Positions 12,513 to 20,763 of a stretch of DNA of 64,000 nucleotides are shown piece by piece. The DNA is from a virus. The stretch's first letter is position 1. The number at the start of each line of letters is the position of its first letter. The position numbers were made by a program, and so were the translations under genes. A model generated the notes under the pieces. That model saw only the letters and a program-made list of their open reading frames with translations. It was not told the DNA's origin and made no database searches. The stretch is taken from positions 62,001-126,000 of the IMG/VR virus record IMGVR_UViG_3300032562_000004; one strand, written 5' to 3'.

Positions 12513-13772
12513 TTACCGACCAACCTGACCCAAGTATTTCGCTTTGGTATCTTCCCACGATAGATAAATCAAATCATCATAGAAAAGAGATTCATAAGAA
12601 ACGGTATTCTTCTTTTGTAATTGCCGAATACGACCTTTGGCATACTTTGTTTTCCAAATATCAGATAATGCTTCTTCACTGGTATCAAAGGACTTTACCA
12701 AATTAGTATCTGTAATTTCTTTACGAAGAAACTCATTTGTATTATTATACAACGGACTAAAATAAATGCCACGTTGATGTTCGGTACGAATCAGTTGTTT
12801 TGGTATCTGTAATTTAGAGTACGCAAAGTTCAATGAACGATTCTTATGGTCACGTTTAAGTGGAAGACCTTGTTGATTCTTTGCTTCCCACCATTCAAAA
12901 TATTTACGAGTATGATTCTCTTTAATCCAATCAAACACTAATTTCTTAGTTGCTCTTGATGGTTCAAATGCAACTGAACCTGATGAAAATCCCATTGGAT
13001 TCCAATGTTCCAGTCCATCGTATTGAGATAGACCACCTGATTTTGTTTTGCCGTAAAGAGAAGTTGTGGTAACTCCAGCAAGAACATCTCCATATTGTCG
13101 TTTCCAATCTTTCTGTACTGTGTCTGATAAACACATTAGTGCCAACAATTTACCACCCATGTAATTAAAACCAAGTGGTTGTAAAGGAACGATGGTGGAT
13201 CCAATCGCAGTATGATTAATCATATGTTGTTGTGTCTTAATATCTCTCGACCATCCGATTGCATTATCTCTTGGAGTCAAGTCCAGGAAGTCTGAGGAGA
13301 TACAGATAACACCAAGATATTTACCTGTTACTTCATCGGTAAGAATGTAGAATAGATTACGACCAATGTTAGAATTGTTCTTCATGGTTGATGAGAATGT
13401 TCTAATGGCATTCCAAGTTTCGGCATCAGGACCATTTGAAAGAACCATAACAGGTTTTAATTTCTCATAATCATCAGGTGATTCTGGCATCCAAAAGTTT
13501 GCTTTAACTTTATCGACCAGTTTCCTTTGCTCAGGATCAACCATCATTACTTCTGAACCCCACAATGTAGAAACATCATGTACAGGATATCTTTCTTTTA
13601 CTTCACACCATTTTTGGTATAGAGTATATTCACGAACATCCATTTGAGAAGCATAAGTTAAATCTTTGATGAGAACTTCTTTCATCGCTTCTTCATCAAT
13701 GTGTTCAAATGTGGTGTTCTTTTCAGACCACTCTTTCCATTGCTTTTCTACATATTCAATAGGTGTTGCCAT
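12513..13772 (-). CDS. DUF4338 / DruA-family protein
   Basis: A 419-residue protein. The middle carries the phage version of DUF4338, the family of Druantia protein DruA: GRNLFYILTDEVTGKYLGVI, SSDFLDLTPRDNAIGWSRD, STIVPLQPLGFNYMGGKLLA and YGDVLAGVTTTSLYGKTKSG. The RDNAIGWS and GGKLLALM boxes are especially telling. The N-terminal 90 residues are helical and charged, the C-terminal 120 basic. No other Druantia gene is nearby. Its start is far from a clear promoter; it is followed by nothing for about 80 nt. Function in phages is unknown: it may be a captured defence nuclease used in superinfection exclusion or DNA transactions. Confidence 0.7.
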   Translation of the reverse strand: MATPIEYVEKQWKEWSEKNTTFEHIDEEAMKEVLIKDLTYASQMDVREYTLYQKWCEVKERYPVHDVSTLWGSEVMMVDPEQRKLVDKVKANFWMPESPDDYEKLKPVMVLSNGPDAETWNAIRTFSSTMKNNSNIGRNLFYILTDEVTGKYLGVICISSDFLDLTPRDNAIGWSRDIKTQQHMINHTAIGSTIVPLQPLGFNYMGGKLLALMCLSDTVQKDWKRQYGDVLAGVTTTSLYGKTKSGGLSQYDGLEHWNPMGFSSGSVAFEPSRATKKLVFDWIKENHTRKYFEWWEAKNQQGLPLKRDHKNRSLNFAYSKLQIPKQLIRTEHQRGIYFSPLYNNTNEFLRKEITDTNLVKSFDTSEEALSDIWKTKYAKGRIRQLQKKNTVSYESLFYDDLIYLSWEDTKAKYLGQVGR

Positions 13773-14389
13773 TATTTTTTTAGACCAATTTTCTTCAATA
13801 TTTTGTTTCGCTTCTTCATGCCTTGTTGCAAGGCCAAAGGTTTTACTCTTTGAGTATACACGATACCATTCAAATGGTCAAGCTCATGTTGGAAAACTCG
13901 AGCAGATATGCCAGTAAGTGGTGTTGTTTGTACGTTACCTCTATAATCTTGGTATTCAACCACAATAGATGCTGGTCTGGTAATATTAAAACCTAAAAGT
14001 GGAAACGATAAACAACCTTCTACCATGTGTGCTTCACCTTCGGATGAAATTATTTTTGGATTAAAAAATGCCACATAGTTATCTTCAGCACCACATACAA
14101 ATACACGATGCCTAAAACCACATTGATTGGCAGATAATCCATAACCTTTATAATGTTTACAGGTTTCTACCAAAGAAGAAGCAAACTCACCAGGATTAAC
14201 AGGCGGATTATTAAAATCAAATTCTGGTAATGCTTCTTTGAGAATTGGATGATTCTCTGGCACTAAAGGAAACAAAGGAACTTTAACAGTTTCCGTTTTT
14301 TTGGTTTCTAAGGCTTGTTCTGTATTATACTTAAAGATTTCATCATTCTCTTTTGAAAATATTACGGTATCTTGATGTTTCTCACTCAT
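13772..14389 (-). CDS. def: Peptide deformylase
   Basis: A 205-residue protein with all three PDF motifs: GYGLSANQCG (82-91), EGCLSFP (124-130) and the metal-binding HELDHLNG (168-175). The metal ligands Cys126, His168 and His172 are present, so it should remove N-formyl groups from nascent proteins. The first 35 residues are an extra charged tail not seen in short phage PDFs. Start MSEKHQDT chosen because its ATG overlaps the stop of the GIY-YIG gene (ATGA) and AAGGA lies 8 nt upstream. PDF genes are frequent host-derived genes in cyanophage-type T4 phages. Confidence 0.93.
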   Translation of the reverse strand: MSEKHQDTVIFSKENDEIFKYNTEQALETKKTETVKVPLFPLVPENHPILKEALPEFDFNNPPVNPGEFASSLVETCKHYKGYGLSANQCGFRHRVFVCGAEDNYVAFFNPKIISSEGEAHMVEGCLSFPLLGFNITRPASIVVEYQDYRGNVQTTPLTGISARVFQHELDHLNGIVYTQRVKPLALQQGMKKRNKILKKIGLKK

Positions 14390-15066
14390 TTTGTCCATCC
14401 TTTATAAACATTTCTTTTACCATTCCAAACTTCAGACATGGCTCCTTTATTCAAATCATTATTTTTGCAAAATTCGGTTAACCCAAAAACCGAAACTTTT
14501 TCACCCAACGGAGAAATAAACGTATATTGTTTTTTTAATTTGCTTTTATGTTCTTCCGTTTTTGGTTTTTTTAATTTATTAATGGTCTCTTCGGAATAGA
14601 CTCCAGTTTTATTTTTATTCCAAGGTATATTTCCTAATTTTTTTTTACTTAAAACCTTTTTAACTTCATCAGTATGGGTTTTATTAAACATAGGATTATT
14701 TTTACCTAACATACTTTCACTTTTATTTTTTATCCATTCATTAGTATGCTTTTTGCCATACATACCATTCATGGTTCCATACATAGGACCTCCGGTACCA
14801 CCACGATGTACATTATAATCTGGTTTTAATTCTTCAATCAATTGTATTTCACAATTAATGGCGTCATTTTTATTATCAAAATCGTATAATAATTCAATTT
14901 TAAAATTATCAACTCCATATTTTTTGATGGCTGATACGACTGGCATTTTAGTTGTTGTTGCTTTAATGTGTAATTTAAATCTTTTTTCTAAGGTTAATTT
15001 AGTATATCCAACATAAAAATGTCCATTAATTTTGTTAGTAATTTTGTATATTTTATAAGTTTTCAT
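14386..15066 (-). CDS. GIY-YIG homing endonuclease
   Basis: A 226-residue protein. The N-terminal nuclease domain has IYKITNKINGHFYVGYTK (the GIY-YIG variant), the helix with Arg (LEKRFKLHIK) and Glu in NCEIQLIEEL. The centre holds NUMOD3-type DNA-binding repeats (NGMYGKKHTNE, KNNPMFNKTHTDE), and the C-terminus an HTH-like VSVFGLTEFCKNNDLNKGAM. It is inserted upstream of the deformylase gene. No Shine-Dalgarno is visible before the ATG. AATAAATA at 15095-15102 may be its late promoter. Confidence 0.9.
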   Translation of the reverse strand: MKTYKIYKITNKINGHFYVGYTKLTLEKRFKLHIKATTTKMPVVSAIKKYGVDNFKIELLYDFDNKNDAINCEIQLIEELKPDYNVHRGGTGGPMYGTMNGMYGKKHTNEWIKNKSESMLGKNNPMFNKTHTDEVKKVLSKKKLGNIPWNKNKTGVYSEETINKLKKPKTEEHKSKLKKQYTFISPLGEKVSVFGLTEFCKNNDLNKGAMSEVWNGKRNVYKGWTK

Positions 15067-15094
15067 ATAATTATTGAAATTGAGTTATCGCTAC

Positions 15095-15102
15095 TATTTA
15101 TT
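15095..15102 (-). promoter_or_regulatory. Candidate late promoter of the GIY-YIG gene
   Basis: AATAAATA on the minus strand in the 45-nt gap between gp46 and the GIY-YIG gene; fits NATAAATA and leaves about 22 nt of leader. Confidence 0.4.
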
Positions 15103-15111
15103 TAGTAATCT

Positions 15112-16827
15112 TCACTTTTCAATAACGGAAAAATTGTTCTTTTTGGTAAAACGAATAACGCTTCTGAATTTATCAAACATTTGGTCGGACTTATGGCTAA
15201 TAACAAAAACATTGGTGTCTGGCGATAAATCTTTCAATAAACCCATCAGAAGTTCAACGGAAGCTGTATCCAAACTACTATCAAAAACTTCATCTAAAAT
15301 TAACAAGTTGGTATTTGTTGAATTTTTTAACTTGGCTATTTGCCTCCATGTGAATAAAAGTGCCAAATCAATTTTTTGTTTTTCACCTTCTGAGAAGTTG
15401 GCATAACCAAAATCATCACGGTGTCTTGATTTAATTGTTTCTTCAAAGTTCTCATTGATATTAAAGTTCACAAAGAAATCCATGGCACTCAAATACTTGT
15501 TAATCAATTTATTCATAATTGGTAAGTATTGACGGATAATCTTTGTTTTAATACCAGTATCTTTTAATAAAGAACCAGCAAAATCGTAGTATTGTTTTTC
15601 TGTTGCCAATTCTTCTTGCTTTTTAACTAAAACTCCAAGTTCAGTTTTCAGTTCTTTTAGTTTAGCATTATCTTCAACAAGCGAGTCTTTCTGTGCAGAC
15701 AAAGATTCAATCTCTTTTTGGATTTTAGTAATGTAAGCATTGACCGCTGATATGGTTGAATTGTGTTTAACGATTTCATTATTGTGTTCCTGAATATGCT
15801 TAACTATTTTTTGGATTTCTTGGATCCTTTCATTTGCCTTTTGGATTTGAGTTTCGATGTCTTTAACTGCAACTCCAATTTCTCCTTTTGTTTTATGGAT
15901 TCCACTAAGCTGGCTACGTCTGAAGGAGTCAGCGATACCTTGCTTACAGGTTGGACAGTCGTGGTTTTCTTCATAGAATTTCTCCTCTTTTTCTAATTTC
16001 TTTAGTTTGGATTCTAATTTGGTTTCTAACTGTAACAACTTGGAACTTTTCTTTTCTGTTGCCAATCTATCGGCAATCTTTTTATTCAACACATCAATGT
16101 GTTTTTGGATTAGTTCCACATCTCTCTGTAAAGTAAATGTTTGGTGTATGCTTTCTTCAACTTCTTTTTTCTTCTTGGCAATTTCTTCTTCAGAACGATT
16201 CTTGTGTTCTTCGATACTTTGTTTTTGGAAGTTAATTCTTTCTGAAGTTAAATCCATTTCATACTTGGTCTTTGTAGAAGCATCTTTAATCTCCGACATC
16301 TTCTCTTTTACTAATCCATTCATTGAGGAAAAAATACCAATGTCCAACAAATCTTCAATAATGTTTCGTCTATCAGCAGGAGATAATTGCATGAACGGAA
16401 CAAATGATGCTGAACCTAATATGACTACTTGAGTAAAGGATTTAAAGCTAAGTTTAAGAATATTCTTTTCTAATACTTCTTGGTAATCTCTAGCTGCTGC
16501 ATCCTGATTCATCAATACATCATCACAATAGATTTCAAACACATTAGGTTTAATACCACGGATAACTTTGTAATATTTCTTACCAATGGAAAACTCTATC
16601 TCAACCACAGCAGCTTGCTGATTGATAGAATTTAATAATTGTGGTTTGTTAATTTTACGAAATGGTTTACCAAAAAGACCAAAACACAAGGCATCCAAAA
16701 TAGTGGATTTACCTGCACCATTATTACCAATGATGAGTGTGTTTGATGATTTAGTAAAGTTAATTTCGGTAAAACTTGCTCCGGTGGATAAGAAATTCTT
16801 CCATCGGACCTTTTGGAATATAATCAT
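15112..16827 (-). CDS. 46: Recombination nuclease subunit gp46 (Rad50/SbcC-like)
   Basis: A 571-residue ATPase (T4 gp46: 560). Walker A GNNGAGKST is at residues 34-42, a long coiled coil spans about 170-440, a zinc-hook CPTCKQ lies near 290 at its apex, the signature FSEGEKQKIDLAL follows at about 475-490 and Walker B LLILDEVFDSS near 510. With gp47 it resects DNA ends for recombination-dependent replication and degrades host DNA. The ATG overlaps the stop of an HNH gene (ATGA) that now separates it from gp47. Confidence 0.96.
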   Translation of the reverse strand: MIIFQKVRWKNFLSTGASFTEINFTKSSNTLIIGNNGAGKSTILDALCFGLFGKPFRKINKPQLLNSINQQAAVVEIEFSIGKKYYKVIRGIKPNVFEIYCDDVLMNQDAAARDYQEVLEKNILKLSFKSFTQVVILGSASFVPFMQLSPADRRNIIEDLLDIGIFSSMNGLVKEKMSEIKDASTKTKYEMDLTSERINFQKQSIEEHKNRSEEEIAKKKKEVEESIHQTFTLQRDVELIQKHIDVLNKKIADRLATEKKSSKLLQLETKLESKLKKLEKEEKFYEENHDCPTCKQGIADSFRRSQLSGIHKTKGEIGVAVKDIETQIQKANERIQEIQKIVKHIQEHNNEIVKHNSTISAVNAYITKIQKEIESLSAQKDSLVEDNAKLKELKTELGVLVKKQEELATEKQYYDFAGSLLKDTGIKTKIIRQYLPIMNKLINKYLSAMDFFVNFNINENFEETIKSRHRDDFGYANFSEGEKQKIDLALLFTWRQIAKLKNSTNTNLLILDEVFDSSLDTASVELLMGLLKDLSPDTNVFVISHKSDQMFDKFRSVIRFTKKNNFSVIEK

Positions 16828-17315
16828 TCAACACCCATTCTATTTTTTCGCTTTGTTTCTTTTATTTTATCAATAACTTCTTGTGGTCTTTTTACGCCTT
16901 TTAATGCAAGGCTCATTTTTAATTTAGTTTCATTTGACGGTTTTTTACCCAAATGTGAATCTCTCAACTTTTGTCTAGTTTCCTCAGAAGGTTTCTTTCC
17001 TGTGGCCAAAATAGACATTTTTATTTTTGCTTCATCGGTATGTAAACGTCCGGCCGAAGATAATCCAATTTTTTTCTTGGTTTCATTGGATAATTTTTTA
17101 CCTATGTTACCCAATTTGATTTTTTCTCTTATAATTTCTTCTTTGTTCATTCTACCCGATAATCCCTGCCAAGCAATATAATCTTGCCATTTACCATAAT
17201 TTTCATATAATATACGATGTGCTGTCGCATGTTCTTCTACCGACAATTCAATTAAATTGGATATATCATTGGTACCGCCCATATGTTTAGGTATAATATG
17301 ATGTTTGTGTTTCAT
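16824..17315 (-). CDS. HNH homing endonuclease between gp47 and gp46
   Basis: A 163-residue protein. HHIIPKHMGGTNDISNLIEL and EEHATAHRILYENYG form the HNH core within the first 45 residues. The rest is a series of NUMOD3-like repeats (KKLSNETKKKIGLSSAG, KKPSEETRQKLRDSHLG, KKPSNETKLKMSLALKG) that wrap along DNA. ATGA overlaps at both ends stitch it exactly between gp47 and gp46, which are adjacent in T4. The insertion therefore keeps translational coupling of the nuclease subunits. Confidence 0.9.
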   Translation of the reverse strand: MKHKHHIIPKHMGGTNDISNLIELSVEEHATAHRILYENYGKWQDYIAWQGLSGRMNKEEIIREKIKLGNIGKKLSNETKKKIGLSSAGRLHTDEAKIKMSILATGKKPSEETRQKLRDSHLGKKPSNETKLKMSLALKGVKRPQEVIDKIKETKRKNRMGVE

Positions 17316-18382
17316 GCTTGTTCTTGATTTAACGCCTCAATATATAACTCTTTCATTACAGTTTTGAGTTTATTATTATCAATATAATCTTCTTTGATGC
17401 CTTCCACAAAATTATTAATTATAGTCAAAGTGTCCTGCGCTTGGTCAAGTATATCATCTTCTACACCTTCCGTCAAGTCTGTAAAGTCCTCGGCAATGGT
17501 AACATCGATTGGATTGACCTCATATAACTTTGCCATAAACTTATCAAACAGATAGGGATTGGTTTTGTTAATTACCACAACTTTAACATAGGTATTGGTA
17601 AACTTAGTTAAGTCTTTATTATTAATTTCGGTAATAGATTCTTCTTTATCATCATAAATGATACGGTGGAACATTACATTTGGGTTTTGAATAAACTCCA
17701 AATTGCGAGTGGACAAATCAAACAAGTGAAATCCTCTAGGATCATTATAATCTTGCCAAGTAAGTTCGTAGGGGTTTCCGAGATACTTGATATTATCTTG
17801 AGAAGAACGGTGATGGTAATGGCCAGAGAATACACAATCAAAGCGATTAAAAATTCCACGGTTTAATCCTTCCTGTGATGGCATGCCACGATGCATGGCA
17901 AAGCCTGAAATTTCAAAATGTCCCATACAAATATCAGCATCGGTCTCTTTAATAGTTTGGATGGAGTCGCTGTAATTTTCAGGACAAATCCAAGGCATCA
18001 TACAGATGGCAGTATCTTTCACATCAATTGTAGTGGGTTCATCAATGACTTGAATATTGGTATACTCTCTGAGTAATAGGTCCGGAGAATTTATTTTATT
18101 CGTATTTTTATATGAGGTATCATGGTTACCCACTAAAATATATGTTTGTATATTTCGTTTGGCTAGTTGATCAAAATATATACTTTTAGCTTTATTCCAA
18201 GTAACAAAGTTGATATATTTTCTTCTATCAAAAGTATCACCAAGCATCAATACTGTATCAATGCCTTCTTTATCCAATGTTGGAAAAAAAGTATCCCGAT
18301 AAAACTTTTCATAATAATCTATAAAATTTAAACTGTCGTTTCTTGCACCCCAATGTGTATCAGTTATTATTGCTACCTTCAC
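17312..18382 (-). CDS. 47: Recombination nuclease subunit gp47 (Mre11/SbcD-like)
   Basis: A 356-residue metallophosphoesterase (T4 gp47: 339). Metal-binding motifs in order are DTHWG (8-12), GDTFDRR (48-54), GNHD (85-88), MGHFEISG and GHYHHRS (about 185-191). It forms the SbcCD-type nuclease with gp46. The start codon lies inside the C-terminus of the upstream endonuclease gene, which overlaps it by 23 nt in another frame. Confidence 0.96.
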   Translation of the reverse strand: MKVAIITDTHWGARNDSLNFIDYYEKFYRDTFFPTLDKEGIDTVLMLGDTFDRRKYINFVTWNKAKSIYFDQLAKRNIQTYILVGNHDTSYKNTNKINSPDLLLREYTNIQVIDEPTTIDVKDTAICMMPWICPENYSDSIQTIKETDADICMGHFEISGFAMHRGMPSQEGLNRGIFNRFDCVFSGHYHHRSSQDNIKYLGNPYELTWQDYNDPRGFHLFDLSTRNLEFIQNPNVMFHRIIYDDKEESITEINNKDLTKFTNTYVKVVVINKTNPYLFDKFMAKLYEVNPIDVTIAEDFTDLTEGVEDDILDQAQDTLTIINNFVEGIKEDYIDNNKLKTVMKELYIEALNQEQA

Positions 18383-19067
18383 TTAAATATCTCCAATCAT
18401 TATAATTTAACCTACACTTTCTTCTAATGTTTACAGGATCAATTCCAAAATGCTTAGAAGCTTCTATTGCACTATTAAAAACCAAACCTTCTGCATATAT
18501 TTTTTTAATGGGTTTTTGTTTTCTTTGTTTTAAATCTACCGAACCTTTAGGTCTACCAGAAATTTTTCTGTTTTTCATTGCTTCGGTGGGATTTTTCCAT
18601 TTTATTTTCATTAATGTTGATTGTTTTTCTTTATTTCTTTCAATCAATCTTTGTTTCTTTTTCTGTCCTTCTTTAGTATTCCAATATTCTTTTGTTTTTT
18701 CTGATTTTATTTTTTTAGTTGCTTCACTATTTTTAATGGAACAATATCCTTTTGTTGCTATACTATGATTAAAGTATTCATCACTTAAAACATTTAATTT
18801 AATATGTAAATCGTGTTCCTTTTCAACCAAATCTTGTGGTGTTAATTCTTCAAATAATTCAAGAATTTCAAACAAAAAGTTTTTAGTGTTCTTTTTTTCT
18901 TTTTTCCACCAGTCTTTTAACGTTAATCCTTCGGTATATTCATATATTTGTTTAGAATCTACAGAACCAAAGTAATTACCCTTATAGTTATATTTTGATC
19001 CAACATAATATTTTGGCCAATTAGTGTTTAAATGTGGTAAATAAGTTACTTTATAAAGTATATTCAT
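18360..19067 (-). CDS. GIY-YIG-like homing endonuclease upstream of gp47
   Basis: A 235-residue protein with a diverged GIY-YIG start (YKVTYLPHLNTNWPKYYVGS, then KYNYKGNYFGS), Glu in VEKEHDLHIKL, a lysine-rich middle (NUMOD-like) and an HTH-like C-terminus VFNSAIEASKHFGIDPVNIR. This is the plan of a phage homing endonuclease. AAGGAGG precedes the ATG by 6 nt. Its last six codons (EGSNNN) are read out of frame from the first codons of gp47, so the insertion uses the host gene start as its own tail. Confidence 0.75.
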   Translation of the reverse strand: MNILYKVTYLPHLNTNWPKYYVGSKYNYKGNYFGSVDSKQIYEYTEGLTLKDWWKKEKKNTKNFLFEILELFEELTPQDLVEKEHDLHIKLNVLSDEYFNHSIATKGYCSIKNSEATKKIKSEKTKEYWNTKEGQKKKQRLIERNKEKQSTLMKIKWKNPTEAMKNRKISGRPKGSVDLKQRKQKPIKKIYAEGLVFNSAIEASKHFGIDPVNIRRKCRLNYNDWRYLSEGSNNN

Positions 19068-19121
19068 AATGCCTCCTTATAACTTATTTAGTAACTTATG
19101 TTTTTATAATAAGTATCATGA

Positions 19122-19283
19122 CTAGTTCCTGTCTGGTTTTTTGTGGTTAACATCGTCATAATATTTAATTTCTAATACCGAATCAATTGGTTGTTTGTTG
19201 GCAAATAATGTTGCTTCATGTAGTGATTCAAAGGCTTTAAATCTGAGCGATCCACCACTTAAATAATAAGATACTTTATACAT
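19122..19283 (-). CDS. Unknown small protein after gp55
   Basis: A 53-residue ORF, MYKVSYYLSGGSLRFKAFES to NHKKPDRN. AGGAGAG is 7 nt before its ATG, and it starts 4 nt after the gp55 stop, so it is very likely translated. One beta-beta-alpha-like unit is visible (YKVSYYLSGG, LRFKAFESLHEATLFAN). No family recognised. Confidence 0.65.
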   Translation of the reverse strand: MYKVSYYLSGGSLRFKAFESLHEATLFANKQPIDSVLEIKYYDDVNHKKPDRN

Positions 19284-19287
19284 TATA

Positions 19288-19824
19288 TCACTCTCCTAGA
19301 AACTTTTCAATACCTTTGGGCTTCTTTACCGCTTTCTTTGCTTCTTTGGCCAATTCATACGTCTCAATAAACTCCGAAATGTTATCATAGAGTTCAAATT
19401 GTTTAGAAGTACCATCTTCAAATTCCATCATTTCAAACTCATCCAAAATACCCATCTGTTCTGTGGCTTTGTATTTTACATAAGTCTGTTTCTTTTCCTT
19501 TTGGATTCTTCGTAGAAAGGCATAGTAAATGATTTGAGTAAAATAGGCAAAAGGATTCTTAGACTTGGTAGGATCAAAATTACTAAAATACATTAAACAG
19601 TTTTCAATACCATCTGCCATCATTTCATCACGATAGGTATAATTAATGAAGTTTGGTTTATGTGATAAACCTTCTGCAATCTTCATGAAACACTCTCCAA
19701 TGTAGTTTGGAATAGGTGGAGGAGGAGTTTTATTCTTCTTCGCTAGTTTGGATGCTTCTTTGTAATCAATTAATGCCTTGAGAAAGTCGGCATTATTAAC
19801 GTATTCTTTTTTCTTAGTCGCCAT
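19288..19824 (-). CDS. 55: Late-transcription sigma factor
   Basis: A 178-residue homologue of T4 gp55 (185), the sigma factor that recognises the TATAAATA octamer of late promoters together with the gp45 clamp. Family blocks are YIGECFMKIAEGLSHKPNFI, MMADGIENCLMYFSNFDPTK and NPFAYFTQIIYYAFLRRIQK (the -10 recognition helix), then a C-terminal KKPKGIEKFLGE. I choose the ATG at 19822-19824 (MATKKKEYVNN), 10 nt inside the end of the upstream HNH gene. Its presence fits the late octamers found across the window. Confidence 0.95.
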   Translation of the reverse strand: MATKKKEYVNNADFLKALIDYKEASKLAKKNKTPPPPIPNYIGECFMKIAEGLSHKPNFINYTYRDEMMADGIENCLMYFSNFDPTKSKNPFAYFTQIIYYAFLRRIQKEKKQTYVKYKATEQMGILDEFEMMEFEDGTSKQFELYDNISEFIETYELAKEAKKAVKKPKGIEKFLGE

Positions 19825-20299
19825 GATTTGCATACTCACCGTGTAAGTGGTTTCTCATTTTGTTTGCCATAATAATTGCCTCATCTTTATTTTTAAATCT
19901 ACCATAATATTTTTTAATTTTATTAACTTGAAAAGATACCATCCAACTAGTGGTTCTTTTATCCCAATAAATGTTTTTAACGCCAGAGGAATTATCTTTT
20001 CTTTTTTTGGTATTCCATCCGTTTTGTGATTTAGTAACACATCTTAAATTTTCTATTTTATTATTACTTTTATCTCCATCTATATGGTCAATTTCTTTTG
20101 GAAAATAACCATTAAACATAAAGTATACCAACCTGTGAGCATAGAATCTTTTATTAAATATTTTTATTTGTATATAACCTCGTGCATTAACATTACCGGC
20201 TTCAGATCCTACAGGAATAACAGAACTTGGTTGTTTTTTCCAAAACAATTTTCCTTCTTTATAATAGAGATATTCTTTTAAATTATCTTGTGTTATCAT
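19814..20299 (-). CDS. HNH-AP2 homing endonuclease upstream of gp55
   Basis: A 161-residue protein. GYIQIKIFNKRFYAHRLVYF and EIDHIDGDKSNNKIENLRCV are the classic HNH_3 core (residues about 40-85), NTKKRKDNSSGVKNIYWDKR and SWMVSFQVNKIKKYYGRFKN the AP2 DNA-binding domain. It overlaps the gp55 start by 11 nt. This nuclease class is common in T7- and T4-like phages as a free-standing homing gene. Confidence 0.92.
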   Translation of the reverse strand: MITQDNLKEYLYYKEGKLFWKKQPSSVIPVGSEAGNVNARGYIQIKIFNKRFYAHRLVYFMFNGYFPKEIDHIDGDKSNNKIENLRCVTKSQNGWNTKKRKDNSSGVKNIYWDKRTTSWMVSFQVNKIKKYYGRFKNKDEAIIMANKMRNHLHGEYANHGD

Positions 20300-20317
20300 G
20301 TTTACCAGATTTATCTA

Positions 20318-20346
20318 TTGACAATCGCTTGACAGACCGTTAGTAT
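20318..20346 (+). promoter_or_regulatory. Antisense promoter candidate
   Basis: Plus strand TTGACA (20318-20323), 17 bp, TAGTAT (20341-20346). A second TTGACA (20329-20334) sits 11 bp later with TATGTT 16 bp downstream. No plus-strand gene follows; transcription would run antisense to the Sm-like gene and uvsW. Confidence 0.35.
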
Positions 20347-20370
20347 CGAGTATGTTCCAGAATGAAAGTA

Positions 20371-20763
20371 TTAATGTATTGTATTTCCATGATTTCCTAA
20401 ATCTTCAAATTGATTCATAATATCTTGTAATTCTTCGTCAGACAAATCACTAATTTCATCCACGAGGTTCTTTGCTTTTAACAAATCTTTAATTTTTTCC
20501 ACAGTATTAATATAATATTCACAGAACTCATTTTCGGGTTCCATAACAGAAAGAACATCTTTAGTATGAATTTCAATAGAATTCTTTTTAAGTAATTGAA
20601 CTGGCAAGTAATGTTTCATAATTAAACCACCTTCTCTACCACGAAAATCAATACCAAACTCCATTGGTTCTTCTAAAATATAGTGGTCATTACTCAAAGA
20701 AACATTGGCAATCAAATCTGTCCCATTCTGTAACTTGATTATTTGTGTTTTTTGTTCAAGCAT
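20371..20763 (-). CDS. Sm/LSm-like small protein
   Basis: A 130-residue protein. The first 80 residues look like an Sm-type beta barrel: IIKLQNGTDLIANVSLSNDH, YILEEPMEFGIDF and GLIMKHYLPVQLLKKNSIEI. The rest is an acidic helix pair (KNLVDEISDLSDEELQDIMN). Sm-like proteins bind RNA or act as assembly rings. Similar proteins occur in marine T4-like phages, often beside recombination genes. AGGA precedes the ATG and the gene overlaps uvsW by 8 nt. The assignment is by pattern only. Confidence 0.5.
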   Translation of the reverse strand: MLEQKTQIIKLQNGTDLIANVSLSNDHYILEEPMEFGIDFRGREGGLIMKHYLPVQLLKKNSIEIHTKDVLSVMEPENEFCEYYINTVEKIKDLLKAKNLVDEISDLSDEELQDIMNQFEDLGNHGNTIH

